Shown here in pieces: positions 16,304-24,665 of a stretch of 32,114 bases of DNA (its first letter is position 1; each line of letters starts with the position of its first letter). The notes beneath the pieces were generated by a model, which saw only the letters and a list, made by a program, of their open reading frames with translations, was not told where the DNA came from and searched no databases. Source of the stretch: Amnibacterium sp. (lineage in GTDB: Bacteria; Actinomycetota; Actinomycetes; Actinomycetales; Microbacteriaceae). The stretch is from contig JAICSU010000013.1 in NCBI GenBank assembly GCA_025936735.1, positions 1-32,114 on the forward strand. Reading direction: 5' to 3'. The position numbers and the translations under genes were made by a program.

Positions 16304-17614
16304 ATGGCAGAAACGGGCTCGGGGCGGTTCATCATGGATCGCCGCAGCATCGTCAAGGGACTGGGCCTCGGTGCGGTCGGTCTCATCAGCGCACCGGTAC
16401 TCGCCGCGTGCAGCAGCGGTGGCTCGGGTGGGGGCAGCGGGAGCGGCGGTGGCGGCGGCAGCCTCACCTTCGGCTCCAACGCGTCCGACCCGGTGCCGAA
16501 GAAGGCCTACGCCGCCTTCGTCGCCGCCTTCGAGAAGAAGTCGAAGGACAAGGTCACCGTCAACACGAGCGACCACAACAGCTTCCAGGACAAGATCACC
16601 AACTACCTGCAGGGCAGCCCCGACGACGCCTTCACCTGGTTCGCCGGCTACCGGATGCGCTACTACGCGAAGAAGGGCCTCGTCGCCGACGTGAGCGACG
16701 TCTGGACCAAGATCGGCAGCAACTTCTCCGACGCGCTGAAGAAGGCGTCGACGGGTGAGGACGGCAAGCAGTACTTCGTCCCCAACTACAACTACCCGTG
16801 GGGCTTCTTCTACCGGAAGTCGTTCTGGGCGCAGAACGGCTGGTCGGTCCCCGGCACCTTCGACGAGCTGGTCACCCTCGCCAAGAAGATGAAGGCCAAG
16901 GGCATCATCCCGATCGCCTTCACCGACAAGGACCAGTGGCCCGCCTGCGGCACGTTCGACTACCTGAACATGCGCATCAACGGCTACCAGTTCCACGTCG
17001 ACCTGTGCGCCCACAAGGAGGGCTGGGACACGCCCAAGGTGCAGGAGGTGTTCACCACCTGGAAGGAGCTGCTGCCCTACTACGACCCGAACGCCGCCGG
17101 TCTGACGTGGCAGGAGGGTGCCACGAAGGTGGGCAACAAGCAGGCCGGCATGATGCTGCTCGGCTCGTTCATCACCCAGCAGTTCACCGACCCCGCCGTG
17201 CTGAACGACATCGACTTCTTCCCGTTCCCCGCCGTCAAGGTCGAGGGGACGGACGCGGTCGAGGCGCCGATCGACGGCCTGATGCTGTCGAAGAAGGGCG
17301 GCCAGAACCAGGCGGCGAAGGACATGCTCGCGTTCATGGGCACCGGCGCCGGCCAGGAGGCGTACTACTCGGTCGACAAGTCGAACATCATGACGGCGAA
17401 GGACGCGGACACCTCCGGGTACTCCGCCTTCACGAAGAAGCTCGCCGACGTCATCGCGAACGCGAAGTCGATCAGCCAGTTCTTCGACCGCGACGCGTTG
17501 CCCGCCATGGCGGCGAACGTGCTCGAGCCGGCGATGCTCAACTTCATCAAGGGCGGGAACATCAACTTGACGAACATCGAGGCGCAGGCCAAGACGCTGT
17601 ACGCGCAGCAGTAG
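16304..17614 (+). CDS. extracellular sugar-binding lipoprotein of a CUT1 ABC importer
   Basis: A 436-residue family 1 solute-binding protein. The signal peptide carries a twin-arginine motif (DRRSIVKG, R13-R14) followed by a lipobox LAAC with Cys36, so it is predicted to be a Tat-exported lipoprotein. A Gly/Ser linker (38-52) precedes the binding domain, which has FGSNASDPV, ITNYLQGSPDDAF, NYNYPWGFFYRKSFWAQNGW and YYDPNAAGLTWQEGA, as expected for oligosaccharide-binding members. ATG 16304 has AAGGAG five bases upstream; the open frame extends further upstream but has no signal peptide there. The next two genes are its permeases. The ligand is inferred from the galactosidases to be an alpha- or beta-galactoside oligosaccharide. 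Confidence 0.93.
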   Translation: MAETGSGRFIMDRRSIVKGLGLGAVGLISAPVLAACSSGGSGGGSGSGGGGGSLTFGSNASDPVPKKAYAAFVAAFEKKSKDKVTVNTSDHNSFQDKITNYLQGSPDDAFTWFAGYRMRYYAKKGLVADVSDVWTKIGSNFSDALKKASTGEDGKQYFVPNYNYPWGFFYRKSFWAQNGWSVPGTFDELVTLAKKMKAKGIIPIAFTDKDQWPACGTFDYLNMRINGYQFHVDLCAHKEGWDTPKVQEVFTTWKELLPYYDPNAAGLTWQEGATKVGNKQAGMMLLGSFITQQFTDPAVLNDIDFFPFPAVKVEGTDAVEAPIDGLMLSKKGGQNQAAKDMLAFMGTGAGQEAYYSVDKSNIMTAKDADTSGYSAFTKKLADVIANAKSISQFFDRDALPAMAANVLEPAMLNFIKGGNINLTNIEAQAKTLYAQQ

Positions 17615-17629
17615 GCACGGGGCACGAGC

Positions 17630-18589
17630 ATGTCCGCGCCACTCGTCGCGCTCGGTGACACCGAGGCCGGGTCGGGGGTCAACCCCCCGGCCCGGCGTCG
17701 GCGCCTGCGCCAGCTCACCACCCGGGATCGCATCGTCCTCGGCGTGATGATCGCGATCCCGACGCTGATCCAGGCCGTGCTGGTCTGGATCCCCACGCTC
17801 GCGTCCATCGGGCTCTCGTTCGCCAAGTGGGACGGGCTCGCCCTGTCCGACATCCACGGCAACGGACTGGTCAACTACAAGTTCGTCTTCGAGCAGTCAC
17901 CGCAGTTCTGGCCCGCCGTGCTGCACAACGTGGCGTGGCTGGCCTTCCTCGCCGTGATCGGCACCCCGTTGGGGCTGCTGCTCGCGGTTCTGCTCGACCA
18001 GAAGATCCGCGGCACGCGCATCTACCAGACGATCTTCTTCATGCCGGTGATGCTGTCGCTGGCGCTGATCGGCATCATCTGGGAGCTCATCTACTCGCCG
18101 CAGAACGGCCTCCTGGACTACCTCCTCGGGACGCACGGCACCGCACACGCGATCGACTGGTTCGGCAACTCGAGCGTCAACCTGTGGGCGGCGCTCGTCG
18201 CGGCGACCTGGCGCCACGCGGGCTACATCATGATCCTGTACCTGGCGGGCCTGAAGGGAGTCGATCCCTCCCTGCGCGAGGCGTCCTCGCTGGACGGCGC
18301 GAACGGACGGCAGACCTTCTTCCGGGTCGTCTTCCCGGCGATGGCGCCGACGAACGTGATCATCGTCGTGATCACGGTCATCGAGTCGCTCCGGGCGTTC
18401 GACATCGTCTACGTGATCAACCACGGCACGAATGGTCTCGAGCTCCTCTCGGTGCTCGTCGTGCAGTACCTCGTCGGGGAGACGCAGGTGATCGGCATCG
18501 GCTCCGCCTTCGCGGTGGTGCTGCTGGTGATCTCGCTCGTGCCGATCGTGATCTACCTGTCCCGCACGTTCAGCACGAAGGAGCGGTGA
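17630..18589 (+). CDS. CUT1 sugar ABC transporter permease, MalF/LacF-type
   Basis: A 319-residue inner membrane permease with six predicted helices after a cytoplasmic head that contains a run of Arg residues (PARRRRLRQL). The first helix is VLGVMIAIPTLIQAVLVWI. The MalF-type EAA loop reads REASSLDGANGRQTFFRVVFPAM, the site that docks on the ATPase. IIGLSFAKWDG-like sequence after helix 1 and LGLLLAVLLDQKIRGTRIYQTIFFMP are typical of the family. ATG 17630 follows the binding-protein stop by 15 bases, and a four-base gap separates its stop from the next permease. It works with the following gene and with an ATPase that is not encoded in this window. Confidence 0.93.
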   Translation: MSAPLVALGDTEAGSGVNPPARRRRLRQLTTRDRIVLGVMIAIPTLIQAVLVWIPTLASIGLSFAKWDGLALSDIHGNGLVNYKFVFEQSPQFWPAVLHNVAWLAFLAVIGTPLGLLLAVLLDQKIRGTRIYQTIFFMPVMLSLALIGIIWELIYSPQNGLLDYLLGTHGTAHAIDWFGNSSVNLWAALVAATWRHAGYIMILYLAGLKGVDPSLREASSLDGANGRQTFFRVVFPAMAPTNVIIVVITVIESLRAFDIVYVINHGTNGLELLSVLVVQYLVGETQVIGIGSAFAVVLLVISLVPIVIYLSRTFSTKER

Positions 18590-18593
18590 GCGC

Positions 18594-19529
18594 ATGACGT
18601 CGACGACATCGACCGCCACAGCGGCGCGGCCGAAGGACGAGGTGCGGGACCGGGCGCTCTCGCGGTCCCGATCGAAGCGGGGCGGCACGGTCTGGCCGAC
18701 CTACCTGTTCCTCACCGTCATGGCGGTGATCTGGCTGATCCCGCTGCTGTGGGCGGTCTACACGTCGCTGCGGCCGAAGGCCGACACCGACAAGTACGGC
18801 TACTTCAGCATCGCCGGCCACTTCGACCTCGGGAACTACGTGCAGGCGTGGACCCAGGGCGGCTTCATCAACTACTTCGGGAACTCGGTGCTGATCACCA
18901 TCCCGACGGTGATCCTCACCCTGCTCTTCGCCTCGATGATGGCGTTCGCCGTGAGCCGGTTCTCGTGGCGGTTCAACGTGACGCTGCTCATCATGTTCAC
19001 GGCCGGCAACCTGCTGCCCCCGCAGGTGCTCGCGACGCCGCTGTTCGAGATGTTCAAGCTCGTGCAGCTGCCGTACTGGCTGTCGGACTCCGGCACGATG
19101 CTGAACCAGCTCTACAGCGTGGTCGCCGCGAACACGGCCTTCCAGATCGGCTTCTGCACGTTCGTGCTCTCGAACTACATGAAGGCCATCCCGATCGAGC
19201 TGTCCGAGGCGGCGCGCGTCGACGGCGCGGGGGTGTGGACGCAGTACTGGGGCATCATCATGCCCCTCACGCGTCCCGCGCTCGCGGCGCTCGGCACGCT
19301 CGAGGTCATCTTCATCTACAACGACTACTTCTGGCCGCTGATCCTCATCCAGTCGGGCAACCGCCTGCCGATCACGACCGCGATCAACAACCTGCAGGGG
19401 GAGTTCCTCTCGAACTACAACCTGCTGGCGGCGGGGGCGGTCATCACGGTGATCCCGACCCTGGTGATCTACCTGGCGCTGCAGCGCCAGTTCATCGCCG
19501 GGCTCACACTCGGCGCCAACAAGGGCTGA
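18594..19529 (+). CDS. CUT1 sugar ABC transporter permease, MalG/LacG-type
   Basis: A 311-residue partner permease with six hydrophobic segments. The EAA loop reads SEAARVDGAGVWTQYWGIIMPLTRPALAAL and is followed by FIYNDYFWPLILIQ. The protein ends QRQFIAGLTLGANKG, the MalG-type C-terminus that reaches the transporter's ATPase dimer. A soluble N-terminal head of about 35 residues, rich in Thr and Arg, comes before the first helix. ATG 18594 is four bases after the previous stop. A hairpin 11 bases after the stop separates it from the alpha-galactosidase gene. Confidence 0.93.
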   Translation: MTSTTSTATAARPKDEVRDRALSRSRSKRGGTVWPTYLFLTVMAVIWLIPLLWAVYTSLRPKADTDKYGYFSIAGHFDLGNYVQAWTQGGFINYFGNSVLITIPTVILTLLFASMMAFAVSRFSWRFNVTLLIMFTAGNLLPPQVLATPLFEMFKLVQLPYWLSDSGTMLNQLYSVVAANTAFQIGFCTFVLSNYMKAIPIELSEAARVDGAGVWTQYWGIIMPLTRPALAALGTLEVIFIYNDYFWPLILIQSGNRLPITTAINNLQGEFLSNYNLLAAGAVITVIPTLVIYLALQRQFIAGLTLGANKG

Positions 19530-19540
19530 TCGAGGATGGT

Positions 19541-19570
19541 GCGGCGGGGGACCGGCGGGTCCCCCGCCGC
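19541..19570 (+). terminator. intra-operon hairpin between the permease and alpha-galactosidase genes
   Basis: A perfect 11-bp stem (GCGGCGGGGGA with TCCCCCGCCGC) and an eight-base loop. It starts 11 bases after the permease stop and ends 20 bases before the ribosome binding site of the alpha-galactosidase gene. It probably lowers or separates expression of the enzyme genes relative to the transporter. Its presence also argues against the upstream ATG at 19536 as a start codon. Confidence 0.65.
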
Positions 19571-19601
19571 ACCCGCGTCCGCACGCACCGGGGGAGGACC
19601 C

Positions 19602-21704
19602 ATGCCCGAACTGCATCGCATCACCGCCGGCGGCGTCGCGCTCGTCGTCGACACCAGCGGGGACGACCCCGTCGTCGTGCACTGGGGCGCCGACCCCGGC
19701 GCGGTCGAGATCGACCCGGCCCTGCTGCTGCCCGCCGTCGCCCGGTCGATGTTCGACGAACCCGTGCGGCCGAGCCTCCTGCCGCAGCTCGCCCGAGGCT
19801 GGCGTGGCCGCCCCGCGGTCCGGGGCAGCCGCTCGGGCCGGGACTTCTCCCCGCGGTTCGCCCTGACCGGCAGCGACGGCGATGCGGCGACGCTGACCCT
19901 CCGGCTCGCGGACCCGGAGGCCGGCCTCGAGGTGGAGGTCCGGCTCGCGCTCGCCCCGTCCGGGCTGCTCCTCGTCGACTCGGCCGTGCGGAACACGGGC
20001 GACGCGCCCTATTCGCTCGAGCAGGCCGACGTCGTGCTCCCGGTCCCGGCACACGCCACCGAGTCCCTGGACACGACCGGCCGGTGGATCCGGGAGAAGC
20101 ATCCCCAACGCCGGCCGATCCAGCAGGGCACGTGGGTACGCAGCGGCCGCCACGGGCGCACCGGCCACGACGCGACCGCCGTGATCGCCGCCGGGACCGC
20201 CGGCTTCGGCTCCCGCCACGGCGAGGTGTGGGCGCTGCACCTCGGGTGGAGCGGCGACCACGAGTCGTACGTCGAGCGGACCGCGGGCGGCGACACGGTG
20301 CTCGGCGTCGGCGAGCTGCTGAAGCCCGGCGAGGTCGTGCTCGAGCCGGGCGGCGAGTACCGTGCGCCGACGGTCTACGCCGCCTGGTCCGACGCCGGCC
20401 TCGACGGCGTCAGCGCCCGCTTCCACGACTGGCTGCGGGCCCGGCCCTCGCATCCGACCTCGCCCCGGCCCGTCGTGCTCAACACGTGGGAGGCCGTCTA
20501 CTTCGACCACGACCTCGACACCCTGAAGGAGCTCGCCGACACCGCCGCCGCCGTCGGGGTGGAGCGGTTCGTGCTCGACGACGGCTGGTTCAAGGGCCGC
20601 AGGCACGACCGGGCGGGACTCGGGGACTGGCTCGTCGACGAGACCGTCTGGCCCGGCGGCCTCACGCCGCTCATCGAGCACGTGCGGGACCGCGGGATGC
20701 AGTTCGGGCTCTGGGTCGAGCCCGAGATGATCAACGAGGACTCCGACCTCGCCCGCGAGCACCCGGACTGGATCTCGAAGCCCGGCGACCGGATGCCGAT
20801 CGACTGGCGGCACCAGCAGGTGGTCGACCTCGCGAACCCGGAGGCGTGGCAGCACATCCTCGAGGCGCTCGACGCGATCCTCAGCGAGAACGCGATCGAC
20901 TACCTGAAGTGGGACCAGAACCGGGACCAGCTCGAGCTCGGCCACGACGGGGTCGCCTCGACGCGGGAGCAGACCCTCGCCGTCTACCGTCTGTTCGACG
21001 AGCTGCGCCGCCGGCATCCGCGGGTGGAGATCGAGAGCTGCTCGTCCGGGGGTGCCCGGGTCGACCTCGGGATCCTCGCCCGGACCGACCGGATCTGGAC
21101 CTCGGACACGAACGACGCCCTCGAGCGCCAGACGATCCAGCGCTGGACGGAGCTGCTCGTGCCGCCGGAGCTCGTCGGCGCCCACGTGGGCCCCACCGAG
21201 TCGCACAGCACGGGCCGCGTGCACGACCTCGGCTTCCGGGCGATCACGGCCATGTTCGGCCACTTCGGCATCGAGTGGGACATCCGCCAGGCCACCGACG
21301 ACGATCGCGACCGGCTCGCCGCCGCCATCCGCGTCTACAAGGCGCAGCGCGACCTGATCGCGACCGGCCGCATGGTGCGGATGGACCACCCCGACCCGGC
21401 GGTCCAGGTCACGGGCGTGGTGGCGCCGGACGGCTCGCGGGCCCTCTTCTCGATCGCGGCACTCGCGACGAGCGCGAACGAGGTGCCGCTGCCCGTGCGG
21501 TTCGGCGGCCTGGACCCCGACCGCGCGTACCGGGTCGAGCTCGCCCTGCCGCTCGGCCCGAACGCGGTCAACGAGCGCACGGGCGTCGCCTGGACGGACG
21601 CCTCCCCGCTCCTCAGCGGCCGGCTGCTCGGCGTGCTGGGGCTGCCGATGCCGATCCTGAACCCGGAGCAGGCGCTCCTCGTCACCCTCACCGCCGACGC
21701 ATGA
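19602..21704 (+). CDS. GH36 alpha-galactosidase
   Basis: A 700-residue intracellular enzyme that removes terminal alpha-galactosyl groups, for example from melibiose, raffinose or stachyose. The N-terminal beta-domain is followed by the catalytic barrel with LDDGWFKGRRHD, FGLWVEPEMINEDSDL, YLKWDQNRD (nucleophile Asp438), ESCSSGGARVDLG and WTSDTNDALERQ (acid/base Asp502). All key GH36 residues are present. The length of about 700 fits the bacterial subgroup related to Lactobacillus MelA-type enzymes. ATG 19602 has GGGGAGGA four bases upstream; the earlier ATG at 19536 lies in front of a hairpin and is rejected. No signal peptide, so the substrate must be imported first, presumably by the upstream transporter. 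Confidence 0.95.
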   Translation: MPELHRITAGGVALVVDTSGDDPVVVHWGADPGAVEIDPALLLPAVARSMFDEPVRPSLLPQLARGWRGRPAVRGSRSGRDFSPRFALTGSDGDAATLTLRLADPEAGLEVEVRLALAPSGLLLVDSAVRNTGDAPYSLEQADVVLPVPAHATESLDTTGRWIREKHPQRRPIQQGTWVRSGRHGRTGHDATAVIAAGTAGFGSRHGEVWALHLGWSGDHESYVERTAGGDTVLGVGELLKPGEVVLEPGGEYRAPTVYAAWSDAGLDGVSARFHDWLRARPSHPTSPRPVVLNTWEAVYFDHDLDTLKELADTAAAVGVERFVLDDGWFKGRRHDRAGLGDWLVDETVWPGGLTPLIEHVRDRGMQFGLWVEPEMINEDSDLAREHPDWISKPGDRMPIDWRHQQVVDLANPEAWQHILEALDAILSENAIDYLKWDQNRDQLELGHDGVASTREQTLAVYRLFDELRRRHPRVEIESCSSGGARVDLGILARTDRIWTSDTNDALERQTIQRWTELLVPPELVGAHVGPTESHSTGRVHDLGFRAITAMFGHFGIEWDIRQATDDDRDRLAAAIRVYKAQRDLIATGRMVRMDHPDPAVQVTGVVAPDGSRALFSIAALATSANEVPLPVRFGGLDPDRAYRVELALPLGPNAVNERTGVAWTDASPLLSGRLLGVLGLPMPILNPEQALLVTLTADA

Positions 21705-21706
21705 CC

Positions 21707-21711
21707 GGAGG
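21707..21711 (+). promoter_or_regulatory. ribosome binding site deciding the beta-galactosidase start
   Basis: GGAGG lies four bases before GTG 21716. The alternative ATG at 21701 overlaps the alpha-galactosidase stop (ATGA), but it has no such site in front and would place GGAGG inside the coding sequence. GTG 21716 is therefore preferred. Confidence 0.6.
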
Positions 21712-21715
21712 AACC

Positions 21716-24568
21716 GTGCTGGAGCTCACCGCGATCGTCGGGACCGGAGCGCTGCCGCCCCGCGCCCGGTTCACCACCGACGCCCCCGTCCTGAGCCTGA
21801 ACGGCTCGTGGCGGTTCCTGCTGTCGCCGTCGGTCGCCGACGCCCCCGACGGGGTCGGCGAGCCGGGGTTCGACGACAACGGGTGGGGTTCCATCGAGGT
21901 GCCGTCGAGCTGGCCGATGGCCGGCCACGGCGCCCCCGCGTACACGAACACGGTCTTCCCGTTCCCCGTCGACCCGCCGAACCCGCCGGACGAGAACCCG
22001 GTCGGCGACTTCCGCCGGCGCTTCGACTGGAGCGGCGGCCCCGCTGTCCTCCGGCTCGACGGCGTCGACAACGCGGGGGAGGTGTGGCTGAACGGGCGCC
22101 ACCTCGGGACGACGCGCGGCAGCCGGCTCGTCCACGAGTTCGACGCGACGGAGGCGCTCGTCGAGGGCGAGAACGTCCTCGCGCTGCGCGTGACGCAGTG
22201 GTCGGCTTCGAGCTACCTCGAGGACCAGGACATGTGGTGGCTGCCCGGGGTCTTCCGGGACGTCACCCTGCAGGCCGCGCCCGCCGGGGGACTCGTGGAC
22301 GTCGTCGTGCACGCCGACTGGGCCGACGGGGCGGGCCTCCTCCGCGTCGAGGCGACCACGCGCGACGGCGCGGAGGCGACGGTGTCCGTCCCGTCGCTCG
22401 GCCTCGAGGACCTCCCTGCGGGCGTGGAGCACCGTATCGACGGGGCCCGGCCGTGGACGGCCGAGACGCCCGACCTCCTCGACGTCGTCGTGCGCACGCC
22501 GGCCGAGATCGCGACCATCCGGGTCGGCTTCCGCACGATCACGATCGAGGACGCCCAGCTGAAGGTGAACGGCCGGCGCATCCGCTTCCGCGGCGTGAAC
22601 CGGCACGAGCACCATCCGGACCTCGGCCGCGTGATCCCGCCGGAGGTCGTGCGGGCGGAGCTGCTGCTCATGAAGCGGCACAACGTGAACGCGATCCGCA
22701 CCTCCCACTACCCGCCGCACCCCGACCTACCGGGCCTCGCCGACGAGCTCGGCTTCTACCTCATCGACGAGTGCGACCTCGAGACGCACGGCTTCATCCA
22801 CGTGGACTGGCGCGGCAACCCGAGTGACGACCCGGCCTGGGAGCCGGCCTACCTCGACCGGATGCGCCGAACCGTCTCGCGGGACCGCAACCATCCGAGC
22901 GTGATCCTCTGGTCCCTCGGCAACGAGGCCGGCACGGGGCGCAACCTCGAGGCGTCCGCGCGGCTCGCCCACGAGCTCGACCCGTCCCGGCCGGTGCACT
23001 ACGAGGGCGACTGGTCGAGCACCTACGTCGACGTCTACTCGCGCATGTACGCCCATCAGGACGAGGTCGACGCGATCGGACGGCAGGCGGAGGAACCGCT
23101 GCCGGACGCGGCGGCGGACGCGCATCGCCGGGCACTGCCCTTCCTGCAGTGCGAGTACATCCACGCCATGGGGAACGGGCCGGGCGGCATCGACGAGTAC
23201 GAGGCGAGCTTCCGCCGCTACCCGCGCACGCAGGGCGGGTTCGTGTGGGAGTGGCTCGAGCACGGCATCCGCAGGACGACGCCGGACGGCCGCACCTGGT
23301 TCGCCTACGGCGGCGACTTCGGTGAGCCGCTCCACGACGGCAACTTCGTGGCGGACGGGCTCGTCGACGCCGACCGGAACCCCCGCCCGGGGCTCGCCGA
23401 CCTGAAGAAGGCGTACGAGCCGGTGCACCTGGAGGTGACGGACGACCGCTCGGCCGTGCGCATCCGGAACGCCTTCGACTTCCGGGGCCTCGACGGCCTC
23501 GTCCTGGAGTGGTCCGTCGAGGGCGGCGCAGCGGGGACGGTTCCGCTGCCGGAGGTCGAGCCGCAGGCGACGGCCGAGGCGGCGCTGCCCGCGGAGGCGA
23601 GGGGCGACGGCGTGCTCACCGTCCGCCTCCTCACGTCCGCGCCGACCGCCTGGGCGGACGCCGGCCACGAGCTCGCGTGGGCGCAGGCGGGAGCGCTGCC
23701 CGCGCCGCAGCCCCCCGAGCCCGGGGCGGCACCGACGCAGCACGGACGCCGGCTGACGCTCGGCCCCGCCGAGCTCGACGCGGTGACGGGACGCCTCGTC
23801 ACCGTCGGCGGCGTGCCCGTGCCCGGGCCGGAGCTCACCCTCTGGCGCGCCCCGACCGACAACGACCGCGGCGTCGCGAAGGAGCGCCAGGGGCTGCCCT
23901 CCGACGGGGACGGCTGGCACCGGGAGGGGCTGCACCGGCTGCGGCGCCGGGTGCTCTCCGTCACCGCGACGGACGACGCCGTCGAGGTGGTCACGCGCGT
24001 CGGGCCGGCGGCGACCGACGCCCACGTCGTCGTCACCGAGCGCTGGACGTCGGACGGGCGGGCGGTCGGCCTCGAGGTGACCGTCGAGCCGCACGGCGAG
24101 TGGCCGTTCGGCTGGGCCCGCGTGGGCCTCGAGTTCGCGCTGCCGTACCGGCCGGAGGGCATCGCCTGGGACGGCTACGGCCCCGGCCAGCGCTACCCGG
24201 ACACCGGCGGTGCCCAGCGGCTCGGGCACTGGCGGGTCGGCGACGTGCTCGACCTGCACACGGAGTACGTCCGGCCGCAGGAGAACGGCTCGCGCGCCGG
24301 CTGCACCCGGCTCGACGTCGGAGCGCCCGGTGCCGGCTTCACGGTCACCGGGGACGGCTTCAGCTTCACGGCGAGCCCGTGGACGTCCGCGGAGCTGGCG
24401 GCCGCCGCGCATCCGATCGACCTGCCGGACGCCGCGGGCCGGTGCCGGCTCGTCATCGACCTCGCCGAGCACGGCATCGGCACGGCGGCCTGCGGGCCGG
24501 GCGTGCTGCCGGCCTACCGCCTCGACGCCCGGACGGTGACGGGGCGCATCGCGCTGCTGCCGAGGTAG
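21716..24568 (+). CDS. lacZ: GH2 beta-galactosidase (LacZ-type)
   Basis: A 950-residue five-domain GH2 enzyme that hydrolyses beta-galactosides. In order: a sugar-binding jelly roll (SLNGSWRF, then GVDNAGEVWLNGRHLG and WWLPGVFRDV), an Ig-like domain, and the barrel from about residue 288 with FRGVNRHEHHPDLG and NAIRTSHYPPHP. The acid/base is Glu404 in SLGNEAG and the nucleophile Glu480 in LQCEYIHAMGNG. The Bgal_small_N-type domain with APTDNDRG closes the protein. No signal peptide, so the enzyme is cytoplasmic. It may cleave lactose or beta-galactosides released from imported oligosaccharides. GTG 21716 is chosen from its ribosome binding site; ATG 21701 would add five residues. It is the last gene of the operon, ending at a nested inverted repeat. 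Confidence 0.95.
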   Translation: MLELTAIVGTGALPPRARFTTDAPVLSLNGSWRFLLSPSVADAPDGVGEPGFDDNGWGSIEVPSSWPMAGHGAPAYTNTVFPFPVDPPNPPDENPVGDFRRRFDWSGGPAVLRLDGVDNAGEVWLNGRHLGTTRGSRLVHEFDATEALVEGENVLALRVTQWSASSYLEDQDMWWLPGVFRDVTLQAAPAGGLVDVVVHADWADGAGLLRVEATTRDGAEATVSVPSLGLEDLPAGVEHRIDGARPWTAETPDLLDVVVRTPAEIATIRVGFRTITIEDAQLKVNGRRIRFRGVNRHEHHPDLGRVIPPEVVRAELLLMKRHNVNAIRTSHYPPHPDLPGLADELGFYLIDECDLETHGFIHVDWRGNPSDDPAWEPAYLDRMRRTVSRDRNHPSVILWSLGNEAGTGRNLEASARLAHELDPSRPVHYEGDWSSTYVDVYSRMYAHQDEVDAIGRQAEEPLPDAAADAHRRALPFLQCEYIHAMGNGPGGIDEYEASFRRYPRTQGGFVWEWLEHGIRRTTPDGRTWFAYGGDFGEPLHDGNFVADGLVDADRNPRPGLADLKKAYEPVHLEVTDDRSAVRIRNAFDFRGLDGLVLEWSVEGGAAGTVPLPEVEPQATAEAALPAEARGDGVLTVRLLTSAPTAWADAGHELAWAQAGALPAPQPPEPGAAPTQHGRRLTLGPAELDAVTGRLVTVGGVPVPGPELTLWRAPTDNDRGVAKERQGLPSDGDGWHREGLHRLRRRVLSVTATDDAVEVVTRVGPAATDAHVVVTERWTSDGRAVGLEVTVEPHGEWPFGWARVGLEFALPYRPEGIAWDGYGPGQRYPDTGGAQRLGHWRVGDVLDLHTEYVRPQENGSRAGCTRLDVGAPGAGFTVTGDGFSFTASPWTSAELAAAAHPIDLPDAAGRCRLVIDLAEHGIGTAACGPGVLPAYRLDARTVTGRIALLPR

Positions 24569-24654
24569 TCGCGCCGTTCCGGAGTTCTGGCGCGACACGC
24601 CGCCTCCGCGCGTCCGGACGCGGCGTGTGACCCGATTTCTCCGGAACGGCGCGA
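24569..24654. repeat. nested inverted repeat (REPIN-like) between convergent genes
   Basis: A perfect 16-bp outer inverted repeat (TCGCGCCGTTCCGGAG at 24569-24584, complement at 24639-24654) encloses an inner one of 14 bp with one mismatch (ACACGCCGCCTCCG at 24595-24608 against 24615-24628). The ten bases between outer and inner arms differ on the two sides. It thus consists of two facing copies of a roughly 40-base composite unit. It fills the 97-base gap between lacZ and the glycosyltransferase gene and may serve both as a bidirectional terminator. Confidence 0.8.
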
Positions 24655-24665
24655 TCTCGGGCGGG

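Noticed and set aside
19536-19601. ATG 19536 as the alpha-galactosidase start
   Set aside because: It precedes an 11-bp hairpin and adds 22 residues encoded by that hairpin, while ATG 19602 has an excellent ribosome binding site.
18570-21389. A 939-codon open frame on the minus strand opposite the permease and alpha-galactosidase genes
   Set aside because: The translation is Arg/Glu/Asp/Gly-rich with no domain or membrane pattern, and it mirrors the codon bias of the well-supported plus-strand genes. In such GC-rich DNA long antisense frames are expected.
18749-21700. The very long plus-strand frame that continues upstream of the beta-galactosidase start
   Set aside because: Upstream of 21701 the translation is Arg/Ala/His-rich and overlaps the permease and alpha-galactosidase genes in another frame. 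GH2 homology begins only after the GTG at 21716.
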